Shown here piece by piece: positions 45,621-55,095 of a DNA stretch of 64,000 nucleotides (position 1 is the stretch's first letter; the number at the start of each line of letters is the position of its first letter). The notes under the pieces were generated by a model. It saw nothing but the letters and a program-made list of their open reading frames with translations, ran no database searches and was not told the origin of the DNA. The stretch is from NCBI RefSeq assembly GCF_003347515.1, contig NZ_QEII01000300.1, positions 62,001 to 126,000 on the forward strand. Reading direction: 5' to 3'. The DNA comes from Rhodoferax ferrireducens. Lineage in GTDB: Bacteria > Pseudomonadota > Gammaproteobacteria > Burkholderiales > Burkholderiaceae_C. The position numbers and the translations under genes were made by a program.

Positions 45621-46592
45621 TCAGTCGACCTTGGCGCCGGAGAACTTGATCACCTTGGCCCATTTTTCGGTCTCACGACGCGAGAGCTCGCGGAACTCCT
45701 CGGGCGTGGTGGGGTCCGTGTCAGCACCCAGCGCCTTGAAGCGATCGCGCACCGCCGGACTCGCCAATGCGGTGCGAATTTCTGCATTGAGTCGGGTCAC
45801 GATGTCCTTGGGCAAGTTGGCCGGTCCGACAATGCCACCCCACGCCACGACCTCGAAGCCCGGCACGCCGGATTCAGCAATGGTCGGAATGTCCGGGTAG
45901 GCAGGCGAGCGCTGGCTGGACGAAATACCCAGGGCCCGCACCCGGCCGGCCTGGGCATGCGGACCGGACACCGGCGTGTTGATCATCATGAGCTGGACGC
46001 CGCCGCCGATCAGGTCGGTGATGGCTGCCGTCGCGGCCCGGTAGGGCACATGCAGCAAATGGGTGCCGGTCATGGACTTGAACAGCTCCACGCCCAGATG
46101 GGCCGTGGTGCCATTGCCGTCCGATGCAAAAGCCAACTTGCCCGGATTCTTCTTGGCATAGGCGATCAGCTCGGGCACGTTCTTCACGGGCACGCTGTTG
46201 TTCACAATCATGATGTTGGACAGGCGCAGTGTGTTGGAGATCAGCGTCAAGTCCTTGTCCACGTCGTACGGCACATTGGCCAGCAGCGAGCGGTTGGTGG
46301 CCAACGAGACCACGTTGCCGTAGGCCAGCGTGTAGCCGTCGGCGGGTGAACGGATCAGGTCCATGGTGCCGATCAGATAGGAGCCACCCGGTTTGTTGTC
46401 TATCACGATCGGCACGCCCATTTGCTGGGACAGCTGTAAGGCCAAGCTGCGCATCAGAACGTCGGGCGCACCGCCTGCGGCCGACGGCACGATCAGACGG
46501 ATCGGCTTGTCAGGATAGGCCGCAAGGCCCGGCATGGCCACAGCCGCCAGCGCAGCAAAGGCAAGATTGAGCAGCAGAAAGCGTTTGCGCAT
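45621..46592 (-). CDS. Bug/TctC-family binding protein (orphan)
   Basis: A 323-residue periplasmic binding protein with signal peptide LAFAALAAVAMPGLAA. Bug-family landmarks: YPDKPIRLIVPSAAGGAPDV, GVPIVIDNKPGGSYLIGTMD, SPADGYTLAYGN, and GIVGPANLPKDIVTRLNAEI. It is the first gene of the ten-gene operon. No TctAB permease genes follow; the operon has a TRAP transporter instead. It may sense substrate for signalling or share an unlinked TTT permease. The ATG is preceded by AGGGGG. Confidence 0.9.
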   Translation of the reverse strand: MRKRFLLLNLAFAALAAVAMPGLAAYPDKPIRLIVPSAAGGAPDVLMRSLALQLSQQMGVPIVIDNKPGGSYLIGTMDLIRSPADGYTLAYGNVVSLATNRSLLANVPYDVDKDLTLISNTLRLSNIMIVNNSVPVKNVPELIAYAKKNPGKLAFASDGNGTTAHLGVELFKSMTGTHLLHVPYRAATAAITDLIGGGVQLMMINTPVSGPHAQAGRVRALGISSSQRSPAYPDIPTIAESGVPGFEVVAWGGIVGPANLPKDIVTRLNAEIRTALASPAVRDRFKALGADTDPTTPEEFRELSRRETEKWAKVIKFSGAKVD

Positions 46593-46813
46593 GATACGGA
46601 CCCCCTAAAAAAATGAATCAACAGGTCATAAAACATGACTCGAAGAATAATTTTAGGACTGGCATTGATAAAAAGAAACTAACTCACGCTACATCAATAG
46701 TTTAGTTTTTCTTATTAATAACCAACAACTTCCATCCCGCGAACGAAACGCCACAGAAAGACTTGCATGGGCGCATCCCGACAAAAACCATCGCCCAATG
46801 GGATAATTGCGGC
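46593..46813. promoter_or_regulatory. AT-rich divergent promoter region: Bug operon and map
   Basis: This intergenic region is strikingly AT-rich. The minus-strand operon has AGGGGG before its first ATG. A perfect dyad GTCAT-AAAAC-ATGAC lies at 46625-46639, and a looser AACTAA/TTAGTTT dyad at about 46677-46712. On the plus strand a GATAAT element (46802-46807) ends 6 nt before the map ATG. The dyads are candidate operators for a regulator not encoded nearby. Confidence 0.45.
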
Positions 46814-47659
46814 ATGACTATCACTTACAAAGACGCCGAAGGCATTGCAGGCATGCGCGTGGCGGGCCGTTTGGCCTCAGAACTGCTGGATTACCTGACC
46901 CCCTTCGTCAAGCCCGGCGTAACGACAAACGAGCTCGACAAACTGGCCGACGACTACACCGTGCAGGTGCAGGGGGCGATTTCCGCGCCGCTGAATTACG
47001 CGCCCTCGGGTCACAACCCCTACCCCAAGTCCATTTGCACCTCCATCAACCACCAGGTCTGCCACGGTATTCCGAATGACAAGCCGCTGAAAAAAGGCGA
47101 CATCGTCAACATCGACGTCACCGTCATCAAGGACGGCTGGCATGGCGACTCCAGCCGCATGTTCATGGTGGGCGACGTCTCCGTCGCGGCCCGGCGCCTG
47201 TGCAAGCTGACTTACGAAGCGATGTGGCACGGCATCGTCAAGGTCAAGGCCGGCGCCTATCTGGGCGATATTGGCCATGCGATTCAGACCTTTGCCGAAG
47301 GCAACGGCCTGAGCGTGGTGCGCGAGTTTTGCGGCCACGGCATCGGGCGCAAGTTTCATGAAGAACCGCAAATCCTGCATTACGGCCGGCCCGGCACGCT
47401 GGACCAGCTCAAAGCCGGCATGACGATCACGATTGAGCCCATGCTCAACCTTGGGCGCAAGGAAATCAAGGAAATGGGCGACGGCTGGACCATCGTCACC
47501 AAAGACCGTTCGCTGTCGGCGCAATGGGAACACATGGTGCTGGTGACCGAGACCGGCTACGAGGTGTTGACCTTGTCGGCCGGCAGCCCCCCCATACCCG
47601 CCTTCGTACCCGTGGCCGCACCGGCCGCCCTCCCCATCCCCGCCCCTGCAAGCGTATAA
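46814..47659 (+). CDS. map: Methionine aminopeptidase, type I
   Basis: A 281-residue metalloprotease that removes N-terminal methionine from new proteins. Metal ligands are visible: the aspartates in DIVNIDVTVIKDGWHGDSS, the histidine in FCGHGIGRKFHEEP, and glutamates in MTITIEPMLN and SAQWEHMVLV. The start is the ATG at 46814, which closely follows a -10-like GATAAT, so the message may be leaderless. Compared with other type I enzymes (about 265 residues) it carries a Pro/Ala-rich tail (PAFVPVAAPAALPIPAPASV) that looks unstructured. glnD follows. Confidence 0.95.
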   Translation: MTITYKDAEGIAGMRVAGRLASELLDYLTPFVKPGVTTNELDKLADDYTVQVQGAISAPLNYAPSGHNPYPKSICTSINHQVCHGIPNDKPLKKGDIVNIDVTVIKDGWHGDSSRMFMVGDVSVAARRLCKLTYEAMWHGIVKVKAGAYLGDIGHAIQTFAEGNGLSVVREFCGHGIGRKFHEEPQILHYGRPGTLDQLKAGMTITIEPMLNLGRKEIKEMGDGWTIVTKDRSLSAQWEHMVLVTETGYEVLTLSAGSPPIPAFVPVAAPAALPIPAPASV

Positions 47660-47662
47660 GCA

Positions 47663-47692
47663 GCTGCTATAGCTATTTAGTGCATAGCAGTC
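47663..47692. repeat. Partial copy of the interspersed repeat between map and glnD
   Basis: The stretch CAGCTGCTATAGCTATTTAG resembles one end of the interspersed repeat (the TAGCTGCT half, in inverted orientation), without the GGGCTAGAGGC end. It fills nearly the whole 34-nt gap between the two genes. Assignment to the family is tentative. Confidence 0.4.
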
Positions 47693-47693
47693 C

Positions 47694-50285
47694 ATGACCG
47701 ATCTCCAAGCGCTGCGCAGTCGTTACCGCGCCCAAAAAAGTACCTTGCTGCAGTCCCTGGCGTCCAGTGGCGCCTCTACCCGGGGGGTTCGCGCCACGCT
47801 GGGCAAGCTCTCAGGCCTGGCGGACGCCACGCTGAAAATCTTGTGGCAAAACGCGGGGTTTTCCAGCCCCTTCGCCTTGGCGGCGGTTGGCGGCTATGGG
47901 CGGGCGGAGTTGTTTCCCTTTTCCGATGTGGACGTGCTGGTGCTTTTGCCGGACGACCAATCGCCCGACACGGATGCGCAACTCAAGGCCCGGATTGAAG
48001 GCTTCATCGGCAGTTGTTGGGATGCCGGGCTGGAGATCGGCTCCAGCGTTCGCACGGTCTCGGAATGCCTGAGCGAGGCCGCCCGCGATGTCACGGTACA
48101 GACCTCGCTGATTGAATCGCGGCTGATCACTGGCAACGTCGCGTTGTTTGCGGCTTTTGAAAAGCAGTTCTATGCGGCGATCGACCCGCAAGCTTTTTTC
48201 GTGGCGAAAACACTGGAACTGCGCCAGCGTCACAGCAAGTTTGAGGACACGCCCTACTCGCTGGAGCCCAATTGCAAGGAGTCACCCGGCGGGCTGCGCG
48301 ACTTGCAGGTGATCCTGTGGGTGGCCAAGGCAGCCGGACTTGGGAACAATTGGGATGCACTGGCCAAGGGAGGCCTGGCCACCGCCTTTGAAATCAAGCA
48401 GATCAAACACAACGAAGCCTTGCTGCGGCTGATTCGCGTGCGCCTGCATTTGATTGCCCAGCGCCGTGAAGACCGGTTGGTGTTTGACCTGCAAAGCGCC
48501 GTGGCCCAGTCTTTTGGCTATGAAGCGCCCTCGCCCAGCGTTGACAAACGCGCTTTTGTGCGCCCCAGTGAAGCCCTGATGCGCCGCTATTACTGGGCGG
48601 CCAAGGCGGTGACCCAGCTCAACCAGATTTTGCTGCTCAACATCGAGGAACGGCTCAACCCGTCCACGCATGAGCGCCGCCCGATCAACGCACGTTTTTA
48701 TGACAAGGCGGGCATGGTGGAGGTCGCCAGCGACGATCTCTACCAACGCGAACCGCATGCTATTCTGGAAACCTTTCTGATCTACCAGACCACGGTGGGG
48801 CTCAAGGGCTTGTCGGCACGCACCCTGCGCGCGCTGTTCAATGCGCGTGGCCTGATGAATGGCAAGTTCCGCAATGACCCGGTGAACCGTGCCACCTTCA
48901 AGCAGATCCTGATGCAGCACGACGGAATCACCCACGCCATGCGGCTGATGAACCAGACCTCGGTGCTGGGGCGTTACCTGTGGGTGTTTCGCAAGATCGT
49001 CGGGCAGATGCAGCACGACCTGTTTCATGTGTACACGGTGGACCAGCACATCCTGATGGTGCTGCGCAATGTGCGGCGCTTCTTCATCGTCGAACACGCC
49101 CACGAGTACCCGTTTTGCTCGCAACTGGCCTCAGGCTGGGACAAGCCCTGGATTCTCTACATCGCCGCGTTGTTTCACGACATCGCCAAAGGCCGCGGCG
49201 GCGACCACTCGGAACTGGGCGTCATCGAGGCACGGCGCTTTTGCAAGCAGCACGGCATCGACCGGACGGATGCCAGCTTGATCGAATACATCGTGCATGA
49301 ACATCTGACGATGAGCCGCGTGGCGCAAAAATCCGACCTGAGTGATCCCGACATCATCGCCGCCTTCGCCAAACGCGTGGGCAATGAGCGCAATCTCACG
49401 GCGCTTTATCTGCTGACGGTGGCCGACATTCGGGGCACCAGTCCGAAGGTCTGGAACGCCTGGAAGGGCAAACTGCTGGAAGACCTGTATCGCCTGACTT
49501 TGCGGGCACTGGGAGGACGCGCACCCGACCCCGACGCCGAGGTGGAAGCACACAAGCGCGAGGCCCTGATTCTGCTCGCGCTGCATGCCCTGCCGTTTGA
49601 GGCCCACAAAGCGCTGTGGGACACGCTGGACGTGGGTTATTTCATGCGCCACGACGCCGCCGACATTGCCTGGCACACCCGACAACTCTCGCGCTACGTG
49701 GGCGCCGGTAAGTCCATCGTGCGGGCTCGGCTGTCTCCCTTGGGCGAGGGCGTGCAGGTGCTGGTGTACACCCCTGACCAGGCCGACCTGTTTGCCCGTA
49801 TCTGCGGCTACTTTGACCAGTGCGGCTTCAGCATTCTGGACGCCCGCGTGCACACGGCCAACAATGGCTATGCGCTGGACACGTTTCAGGTGATTGCATC
49901 AAGCCTGCCGGAACACTACCAGGAGCTCACCAGCATGGTGGAAAGCGAGTTGGGCCGGGCCATCGCCCAGACAGGCCCGCTGCCGCCCCCGAGCCGAGGG
50001 CGGGTGTCGCGCCGGGTCAAGAGCTTCCCCATCGCCCCCTGGGTCACCCTGCGCCCGGATGAAAAAGCGCAGCGCTGGCTGCTGAATATCTCCGCCAGCG
50101 ACCGGGTGGGACTGCTTTATTGTGTAGCCCGCGTGCTGGCCAAGCACAAGATCAATCTTCAGCTGGCCAAGGTCAACACCTTGGGAGAGCGGGTGGATGA
50201 CACCTTCTTGATCCAGGGCGCCGAGTTGCAGCACAACCGCGCCCAGATTGAAATCGAGACGGAGTTGCTGGAAGCGCTAGCTTGA
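47694..50285 (+). CDS. glnD: [Protein-PII] uridylyltransferase/uridylyl-removing enzyme
   Basis: An 863-residue bifunctional nitrogen sensor that uridylylates PII proteins under nitrogen limitation and removes UMP under excess. Domains in order: nucleotidyltransferase with [20 protein letters not shown] (about residues 65-85), a helical linker, an HD phosphohydrolase domain with [17 protein letters not shown] (about 490-505), and two C-terminal ACT domains ([40 protein letters not shown]) that bind glutamine. Length matches the family. The ATG at 47694 follows map by 34 nt; co-transcription is likely. Confidence 0.96.
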   Translation: MTDLQALRSRYRAQKSTLLQSLASSGASTRGVRATLGKLSGLADATLKILWQNAGFSSPFALAAVGGYGRAELFPFSDVDVLVLLPDDQSPDTDAQLKARIEGFIGSCWDAGLEIGSSVRTVSECLSEAARDVTVQTSLIESRLITGNVALFAAFEKQFYAAIDPQAFFVAKTLELRQRHSKFEDTPYSLEPNCKESPGGLRDLQVILWVAKAAGLGNNWDALAKGGLATAFEIKQIKHNEALLRLIRVRLHLIAQRREDRLVFDLQSAVAQSFGYEAPSPSVDKRAFVRPSEALMRRYYWAAKAVTQLNQILLLNIEERLNPSTHERRPINARFYDKAGMVEVASDDLYQREPHAILETFLIYQTTVGLKGLSARTLRALFNARGLMNGKFRNDPVNRATFKQILMQHDGITHAMRLMNQTSVLGRYLWVFRKIVGQMQHDLFHVYTVDQHILMVLRNVRRFFIVEHAHEYPFCSQLASGWDKPWILYIAALFHDIAKGRGGDHSELGVIEARRFCKQHGIDRTDASLIEYIVHEHLTMSRVAQKSDLSDPDIIAAFAKRVGNERNLTALYLLTVADIRGTSPKVWNAWKGKLLEDLYRLTLRALGGRAPDPDAEVEAHKREALILLALHALPFEAHKALWDTLDVGYFMRHDAADIAWHTRQLSRYVGAGKSIVRARLSPLGEGVQVLVYTPDQADLFARICGYFDQCGFSILDARVHTANNGYALDTFQVIASSLPEHYQELTSMVESELGRAIAQTGPLPPPSRGRVSRRVKSFPIAPWVTLRPDEKAQRWLLNISASDRVGLLYCVARVLAKHKINLQLAKVNTLGERVDDTFLIQGAELQHNRAQIEIETELLEALA

Positions 50286-50312
50286 ATGGATGAGCTGCGG
50301 GCGTGCTGGGTG

Positions 50313-51659
50313 CTACCAAGGCAAGTCGTTTTTCCCTAAACGGTACTTCCTGATTTTGTCGTGCAGCGTGGTCTTGGCCATGCCCAAGGCTTCGGCAGTA
50401 CGCGCCAGACTAGCTCCGTGTCGGTTCAGGGCTTCCGCAATCAGCGCGCTCTCGAAGGCTTCCACGGTCTGTGCCAGTTGCCGCGGACCGGCAGGAATTT
50501 CGCTTGCGAAGGGAGGGAAACCGAGCTCGATACCCAGCACCCAGCGGTCGGCCACATTTCGCAGTTCCCGCACATTGCCTGGCCAGTCGTAGGCCATCAG
50601 GCGGTTCTGACCGGGCGGCTCAGTTGCAGGCACCGGTCTCTGATGACGGGCAGCACCTTGCAGCAGGAAGTGCTCGAACATGAGGGGAATATCTTCCCGC
50701 CGCTCGCGCAGGGGTGGCAGCTGCAAAGTGACGACATTGAGCCGGTAATAGAGGTCGGCGCGGAATCGGCCCTGGTCCGAAAGCTCTTTCAAGTCAACCT
50801 TGGTGGCGGCGATAACCCGGCAGTCCACCGGGATGGGGGTGTTGGATCCCAGGCGTTCCAGGCTGCGCTCCTGCAGCACCCGCAGGAGCTTGATCTGCAT
50901 GCTGAGAGGCATCGACTCGATTTCGTCGAGCAACAAGGTGCCACCGCTGGCGTACTCGATCTTTCCAATTCGGCGCTTGCCGGCACCGGTATAAGCCCCG
51001 GCCTCGTGGCCGAATATTTCGCTTTCGAACAGGGTCTCCGGCAGACCGCCGCAGTTGATGGCGACGAAGTGACCGGAGCGACTCGGCCCGGCCTCGTGCA
51101 GGCAGCGGGCCACCAGTTCCTTGCCGGTGCCCGTTTCGCCCTGGATGAGGATGTCGGCAGCGCTGTTGCCCAGGTCCGTCACCAACTGCCTGACCCGGGC
51201 CATGGCTGGCGAGCGGCCAAGGAGCTTGGCTTCCAGCTGGTCCCGGTTGTTCAGACGGGCGCGCAGCTGACGCACTTCCAGGGTCAGGCGGCGTTTGTCC
51301 AGGGCCCGGCGCACCACTTCCACCAGGTAGTCCGGGGAGAAGGGCTTTTCGATAAAGTCGTGGGCGCCGTCCTTCATGGCCTGGACCGCCAGGGACACGT
51401 CGCCGTGGCCGGTGATCAGAACGACCGGCAGATCCGGGTCGATGGCCCGCAGTTCCTTCAGCAGGGCCATGCCGTCCATACCCGGCAGTCGGATGTCGCT
51501 CACGATCACGCCAGGAAAATCGCGCGTGACGCAACGCAGGGCTTTTTCGGCGCTGTCCAGGCCGCTGACCGGAATGTCTTCGAGCTGCAGCGCCTGTTCG
51601 CAGCCTAGGCGGACATCCGGGTCGTCTTCGATCACCAGCACTTGGAAGATTTCAGTCAT
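50313..51659 (-). CDS. dctD: Sigma-54-dependent response regulator DctD-type
   Basis: A 448-residue response regulator. The receiver domain has the phosphoacceptor aspartate in VIVSDIRLPGMDG and the lysine in DFIEKPFSPD. The AAA+ domain has Walker A GETGTGKELVA, a sigma-54-contact loop reading EAGAYTGA (canonical GAFTGA with F to Y), and Walker B LLLDEIESMP. The Fis-type helix-turn-helix is near the C-terminus (NRHGASLARTAEALGMAKTT). It overlaps the dctB gene by 4 nt. With dctB it would activate the sigma-54 promoter of dctA in response to C4-dicarboxylates. Confidence 0.92.
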   Translation of the reverse strand: MTEIFQVLVIEDDPDVRLGCEQALQLEDIPVSGLDSAEKALRCVTRDFPGVIVSDIRLPGMDGMALLKELRAIDPDLPVVLITGHGDVSLAVQAMKDGAHDFIEKPFSPDYLVEVVRRALDKRRLTLEVRQLRARLNNRDQLEAKLLGRSPAMARVRQLVTDLGNSAADILIQGETGTGKELVARCLHEAGPSRSGHFVAINCGGLPETLFESEIFGHEAGAYTGAGKRRIGKIEYASGGTLLLDEIESMPLSMQIKLLRVLQERSLERLGSNTPIPVDCRVIAATKVDLKELSDQGRFRADLYYRLNVVTLQLPPLRERREDIPLMFEHFLLQGAARHQRPVPATEPPGQNRLMAYDWPGNVRELRNVADRWVLGIELGFPPFASEIPAGPRQLAQTVEAFESALIAEALNRHGASLARTAEALGMAKTTLHDKIRKYRLGKNDLPW

Positions 51660-53527
51660 GTGTTTGGCCCTCCTGGGGCAGCCGGGATGTCCAGCGTGAA
51701 GATGGCGCCGCCTTCTGGATGATTGTCGCCAGACAGGCTGCCGCCAAAATCGGTGACGATACCGGCAGAGATGGTCAGGCCAAGTCCCAGGCCACTGCCC
51801 GCCTCCTTGGTGGTGAAAAACGGTTCAAACAGGTGGGTCCGCGCCTGCGCGGAGAGGCCCGGCCCCCGGTCCCGCACCTGGATCAGGATCCGCTCGCCCT
51901 GGCGCCGGGCGGTGATGTCGAGCGCCGGTGCTGGCTGGCCTTCCATGGCGTCCAGCGCGTTCCCGGCCAGATTCACCAGCACCTGCTCCAGCCGGTTGGC
52001 ATCGCACCAGGCTTGCAGTTCCTCGTCCGACAGGTCGAGGCAGGCGACGACGCCAGCGCGCCTCAGACGCTGCTCCAGCAGGAACAGGGCGTTATCCACG
52101 GCCCGGCGCAGCGGTACGGCCTGGGGTCGGCCGGAGGACTTGCGGGCGAAGGACTTCAACTGGCCCGTGAGGCGGCCCATCCGATCCACCAGGTCGGCAA
52201 TGCGTTCCAGGTTGCTGCCAGCGGTCTGCTGGTCGCCGCGGGCAAGGAACTTGCGGGCATTGCCTGAGAGTGTGCGTAGCGCCGCCAGTGGTTGATTCAG
52301 CTCGTGGGCGAGGCCGGAGGAAAGCTGGCCGATGACCGCCAGCTTGCCGGCCTGGACCAGCTCGTCCTGAGCGGCACGCAAGGTGCGCTCGGCCCGGGTG
52401 CGTTCCGCCACCTCGACTTGCAAGCGGGTGTTGGCCGCAGAGAGGTCGGCGGTGCGTTCCACCACCTTGCGTTCGAGTTCGTCGTGGGCTTGCTGCAGCG
52501 CCTCACGGGCTGCCAGTCGGTCTTTCGTGTGGCGCCGCCGCTCGTTCAGCATCAGCGCCAGGATGCACAGAAAGGCCGCGCCCACGCCGGTCACGGCGGC
52601 TCGGTTGGCGGCCATGCCACGCACCTGTTCCTGCAGGGAGAAGACCGTGATGCGCCAGGGGGTGCCGGGCAGCGGCTGGGTCTGGGCCAGAAACTTGCCG
52701 GCGACGGGGAACATGGAGACCATCTCCGGCCCCAGCTTGGGCAGGGACACCAGGCGGGCGCCGTGCGCCAGCTCCGTCATTTCCACCACGCCCAGGGGAT
52801 TGAGTGCACGGCGGTTGTATTGCTGGGTGCGGTCAAAGGCGCGGCGGGTGGCGTCGTCCAGCGGCCTGAGGGTGGTGAACTTCCAGTCTGGCACCGAGGC
52901 CAGGATGACCACGCCGTTCTCGTCAGCGACCAGCACCGGCGCTTCTGCCGTGACCCAGGATTTTTCCAGCTGTTGCAGGCCCACCTTGACCACGGCCACG
53001 CCCACCGTGCCCTGGCCGTTGGTCAAGGACGAGGCCAGGTAGTAGCCGGGCTCGCCCCGAGTGGTGCCGATGCCAAAGATGCGCCCGCTGCCGGTCTCCA
53101 TGGCCTGGCGGAAATAGGGGCGAAAAGAGAGTTCTTCTCCGAGAAAGCTGTCGGGCCGGCGCCAGTTGCTGGTGGCCAGGACTTTGCCCTTGCTATCCAG
53201 CACGTAGATCGAGAGGGTGCCGGCTCGCTCGTTGAGCTGTTCCAGGTACTGGTTCACCTGCGCGGTCTGGGTCGGGCCGGGTACGGCCAGCATTTGCAGC
53301 ACATCCCGCTCCAGTCCCAGCGTGGTGGAAAAGTAGGCGTACTTGTCGATCTCCCGCTCCAGGCTGGTGGCGTACAGGTCCAGCCGGTGGCGGCCGGTGA
53401 CCTGCAGCTCGGCCAGGCCCATGGCCAGGCTGAAGCGGAAGGCGAACAGGCTGGCGCCGGCGATGAGGGCCACGAAAGCCAGGAACAAGGCAACGAGACG
53501 GAGCAGCTTTTTTTGGCGGGGTGGCAT
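51656..53527 (-). CDS. dctB: C4-dicarboxylate sensor histidine kinase DctB-type
   Basis: A 623-residue membrane kinase. A first transmembrane helix (about 8-30) is followed by a periplasmic sensor domain of the DctB/dCache type (about 32-270, with YLEQLNERAGTLSIYVLDSK) and a second helix near 290. A coiled linker precedes the HisKA domain with H-box SSGLAHELNQPLAALRTLSG, and the ATPase domain has NRLEQVLVNLAGNALDAMEG, DRGPGLS and GSGLGLGLTI. The ATG at 53527 is chosen because residues just after it begin the membrane helix; a longer in-frame start exists at 53581. It lies about 80 nt after dctA. Confidence 0.9.
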   Translation of the reverse strand: MPPRQKKLLRLVALFLAFVALIAGASLFAFRFSLAMGLAELQVTGRHRLDLYATSLEREIDKYAYFSTTLGLERDVLQMLAVPGPTQTAQVNQYLEQLNERAGTLSIYVLDSKGKVLATSNWRRPDSFLGEELSFRPYFRQAMETGSGRIFGIGTTRGEPGYYLASSLTNGQGTVGVAVVKVGLQQLEKSWVTAEAPVLVADENGVVILASVPDWKFTTLRPLDDATRRAFDRTQQYNRRALNPLGVVEMTELAHGARLVSLPKLGPEMVSMFPVAGKFLAQTQPLPGTPWRITVFSLQEQVRGMAANRAAVTGVGAAFLCILALMLNERRRHTKDRLAAREALQQAHDELERKVVERTADLSAANTRLQVEVAERTRAERTLRAAQDELVQAGKLAVIGQLSSGLAHELNQPLAALRTLSGNARKFLARGDQQTAGSNLERIADLVDRMGRLTGQLKSFARKSSGRPQAVPLRRAVDNALFLLEQRLRRAGVVACLDLSDEELQAWCDANRLEQVLVNLAGNALDAMEGQPAPALDITARRQGERILIQVRDRGPGLSAQARTHLFEPFFTTKEAGSGLGLGLTISAGIVTDFGGSLSGDNHPEGGAIFTLDIPAAPGGPNT

Positions 53528-53543
53528 GGAGGAGCTAAGGGTG

Positions 53544-53557
53544 TTCGGTTTTCCGAA
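53544..53557. promoter_or_regulatory. Palindrome TTCGG-N4-CCGAA before dctB (shared with dctA)
   Basis: The inverted repeat read on the minus strand is TTCGGAAAACCGAA. It differs by one base from the palindrome before dctA (TTCGGATAACCGAA at 55096-55109). It lies 17 nt from the dctB ATG, and a second, imperfect dyad CCGGACA/TGTCCGG (53563-53601) lies next to it. Likely a common regulator binding site. Confidence 0.55.
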
Positions 53558-53607
53558 TTGTGCCGGACACAGTACACCCATCCGCCGTGAACACTGTCCG
53601 GGGCGGG

Positions 53608-54909
53608 TCAGGTCAGCGCGACGGCGAGATCTTCCGGCAATGGCAGTACCTCTTCAGACTCGGCCAATTCGTCACTCACCGGCTCAATCGCGTTTTCCCA
53701 TTTGGCGACCACAGCGGTGGCAATGGCGTTGCCCAGGATGTTGGTCACGGTACGGCCCATGTCGAGGAAGTGATCCACGCCCAGGACCAGCAGCAGGCCG
53801 GCTTCCGGCAGACCGAACATGGGCAGCACGGCCGCCACCACCACCAGCGAGGCCCGGGGCACGCCGGCGATACCCTTGGAGGAAACCATCAGTACCAGCA
53901 GCATGGTGACCTGCTGGCCGAGGCTCATGGGGATGTCGTAGGCTTGGGAGATGAACAGCGCGGCGAAAGCCGTGTACATCATCGAGCCGTCCAGATTGAA
54001 GGAATAACCCAGGGGCAGGACAAAACCGATGACCCGGTCCTTGATGCCGAACTTCTCCAGCTGTTCCATCAGCTTGGGGTAGGCTGATTCGCTGGTCGCG
54101 GTGGAGAAGCCGATCAGCATGGGGCCGCGGATCAGTTTGAGGAGCCGGAACACGTCCTTGCCCAGCACGAAATAGCCGGCGCTGATAACCACCAGCCACA
54201 GGGTCGCCAGGGCGAGGAAAAAGCTGCCCATGTACCTGCCGTACACCAGCAGGATGCCCAGGCCCTGTGTGGTGATGACTGCAGCCACGGCGGCAAAGAC
54301 GCCGACCGGGGCGAAGCGCATCACGTAATCGGTGACCTGCAGCATCACATGAACCACTTCCTCGGTGGTCTTCAGCAGACTCTTGGCGTTGCGATCCTGC
54401 AGCTTGCCCAGCGCCAGGCCGAAGAACAGGGCGAAGATGAGAATCTGCAGGATCTCATTGTTGGCCATGGATTCGAAAATGCTCTTGGGGAAGACATGGG
54501 TGATGAAGTCCTTCAGGTTCAGCGCCCCCGTCTTCAGGTTGGTGGCGGTGCCCACATCCGGCAGGGGCACGCCGACGGAGTCGCCCGGACGCAGCAGATT
54601 GGCCATGGTCAGGCCGATCAGCAGTGAACACAGGGACGCGCCGATGAACCAGCCCATGGCCTTGGCGCCGATGCGGCCCACGGCCTTGGCGTCGCCCATG
54701 CTGGCCAGGCCGGCCACCAAGGTGCCAAACACGAGGGGGGCAATGATCATCTTGATCAGACGCAGGAAGATGTCGGTGAAGATCGAGAAATAGCCAGCAA
54801 TTTCCTTGGCGGCTGCAGCATCCGGCACCAGGGCATGGCAGAGGTAGCCGACTGCGATGCCGGCCACCATGGCCATGACGATCCAGGTCGTGAGCTTGTT
54901 CATTTTCAT
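53608..54909 (-). CDS. dctA: C4-dicarboxylate:cation symporter
   Basis: A 433-residue inner-membrane protein of the dicarboxylate/amino acid:cation symporter family. It begins LTTWIVMAMVAGIAVGYLCH and includes the re-entrant-loop motifs GFSTATSESAYPKLMEQLEK and GYSFNLDGSMMYTAFAALFI, plus the C-terminal MGRTVTNILGNAIATAVVAK, in which NILGNA is the family's substrate/cation site. A GGAG site lies 7 nt before the ATG. It heads the dctA-dctB-dctD run. Succinate, fumarate and malate are the expected substrates. Glutamate/aspartate symporters share the fold, but the linked DctBD supports the dicarboxylate assignment. Confidence 0.92.
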   Translation of the reverse strand: MKMNKLTTWIVMAMVAGIAVGYLCHALVPDAAAAKEIAGYFSIFTDIFLRLIKMIIAPLVFGTLVAGLASMGDAKAVGRIGAKAMGWFIGASLCSLLIGLTMANLLRPGDSVGVPLPDVGTATNLKTGALNLKDFITHVFPKSIFESMANNEILQILIFALFFGLALGKLQDRNAKSLLKTTEEVVHVMLQVTDYVMRFAPVGVFAAVAAVITTQGLGILLVYGRYMGSFFLALATLWLVVISAGYFVLGKDVFRLLKLIRGPMLIGFSTATSESAYPKLMEQLEKFGIKDRVIGFVLPLGYSFNLDGSMMYTAFAALFISQAYDIPMSLGQQVTMLLVLMVSSKGIAGVPRASLVVVAAVLPMFGLPEAGLLLVLGVDHFLDMGRTVTNILGNAIATAVVAKWENAIEPVSDELAESEEVLPLPEDLAVALT

Positions 54910-55077
54910 TGGAGGACTCCGTTGCCGCCCCGGGGCGGCGTATTAAATTAAAAAATCGTAGGCGCTCCTAATTAGCACGATCTGCGCCATCGGAGGCCTC
55001 ATCGATTTCCGGGTCCAGTGCCTTGATTTATATGGCTATTTTTATTTACGGAGAAGCCAGTGCGGCGGGTTTCCGTA

Positions 55078-55092
55078 GCTATTGACGTGCCA
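55078..55092 (-). promoter_or_regulatory. Sigma-54 (RpoN) promoter for dctA
   Basis: On the minus strand the sequence TGGCACGTCAATAGC has GG and GC dinucleotides separated by exactly ten nucleotides, as in the -24/-12 consensus (TGGCACG-N4-TTGC). The -24 half is perfect; the -12 half (TAGC) is weaker. Transcription would begin near 55066. The linked DctD-type activator supports the assignment. Confidence 0.65.
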
Positions 55093-55095
55093 GCA

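Noticed and set aside
36231-46592. A complete beta-hydroxyaspartate cycle
   Set aside because: Only BhcC-like and BhcD-like proteins are present; no aspartate-glyoxylate aminotransferase or hydroxyaspartate dehydratase gene is in the run.
53528-53607. A sigma-54 promoter between dctA and dctB
   Set aside because: No GG-N10-GC pair with acceptable flanks was found in this gap; dctB may be read through from dctA or use another promoter.
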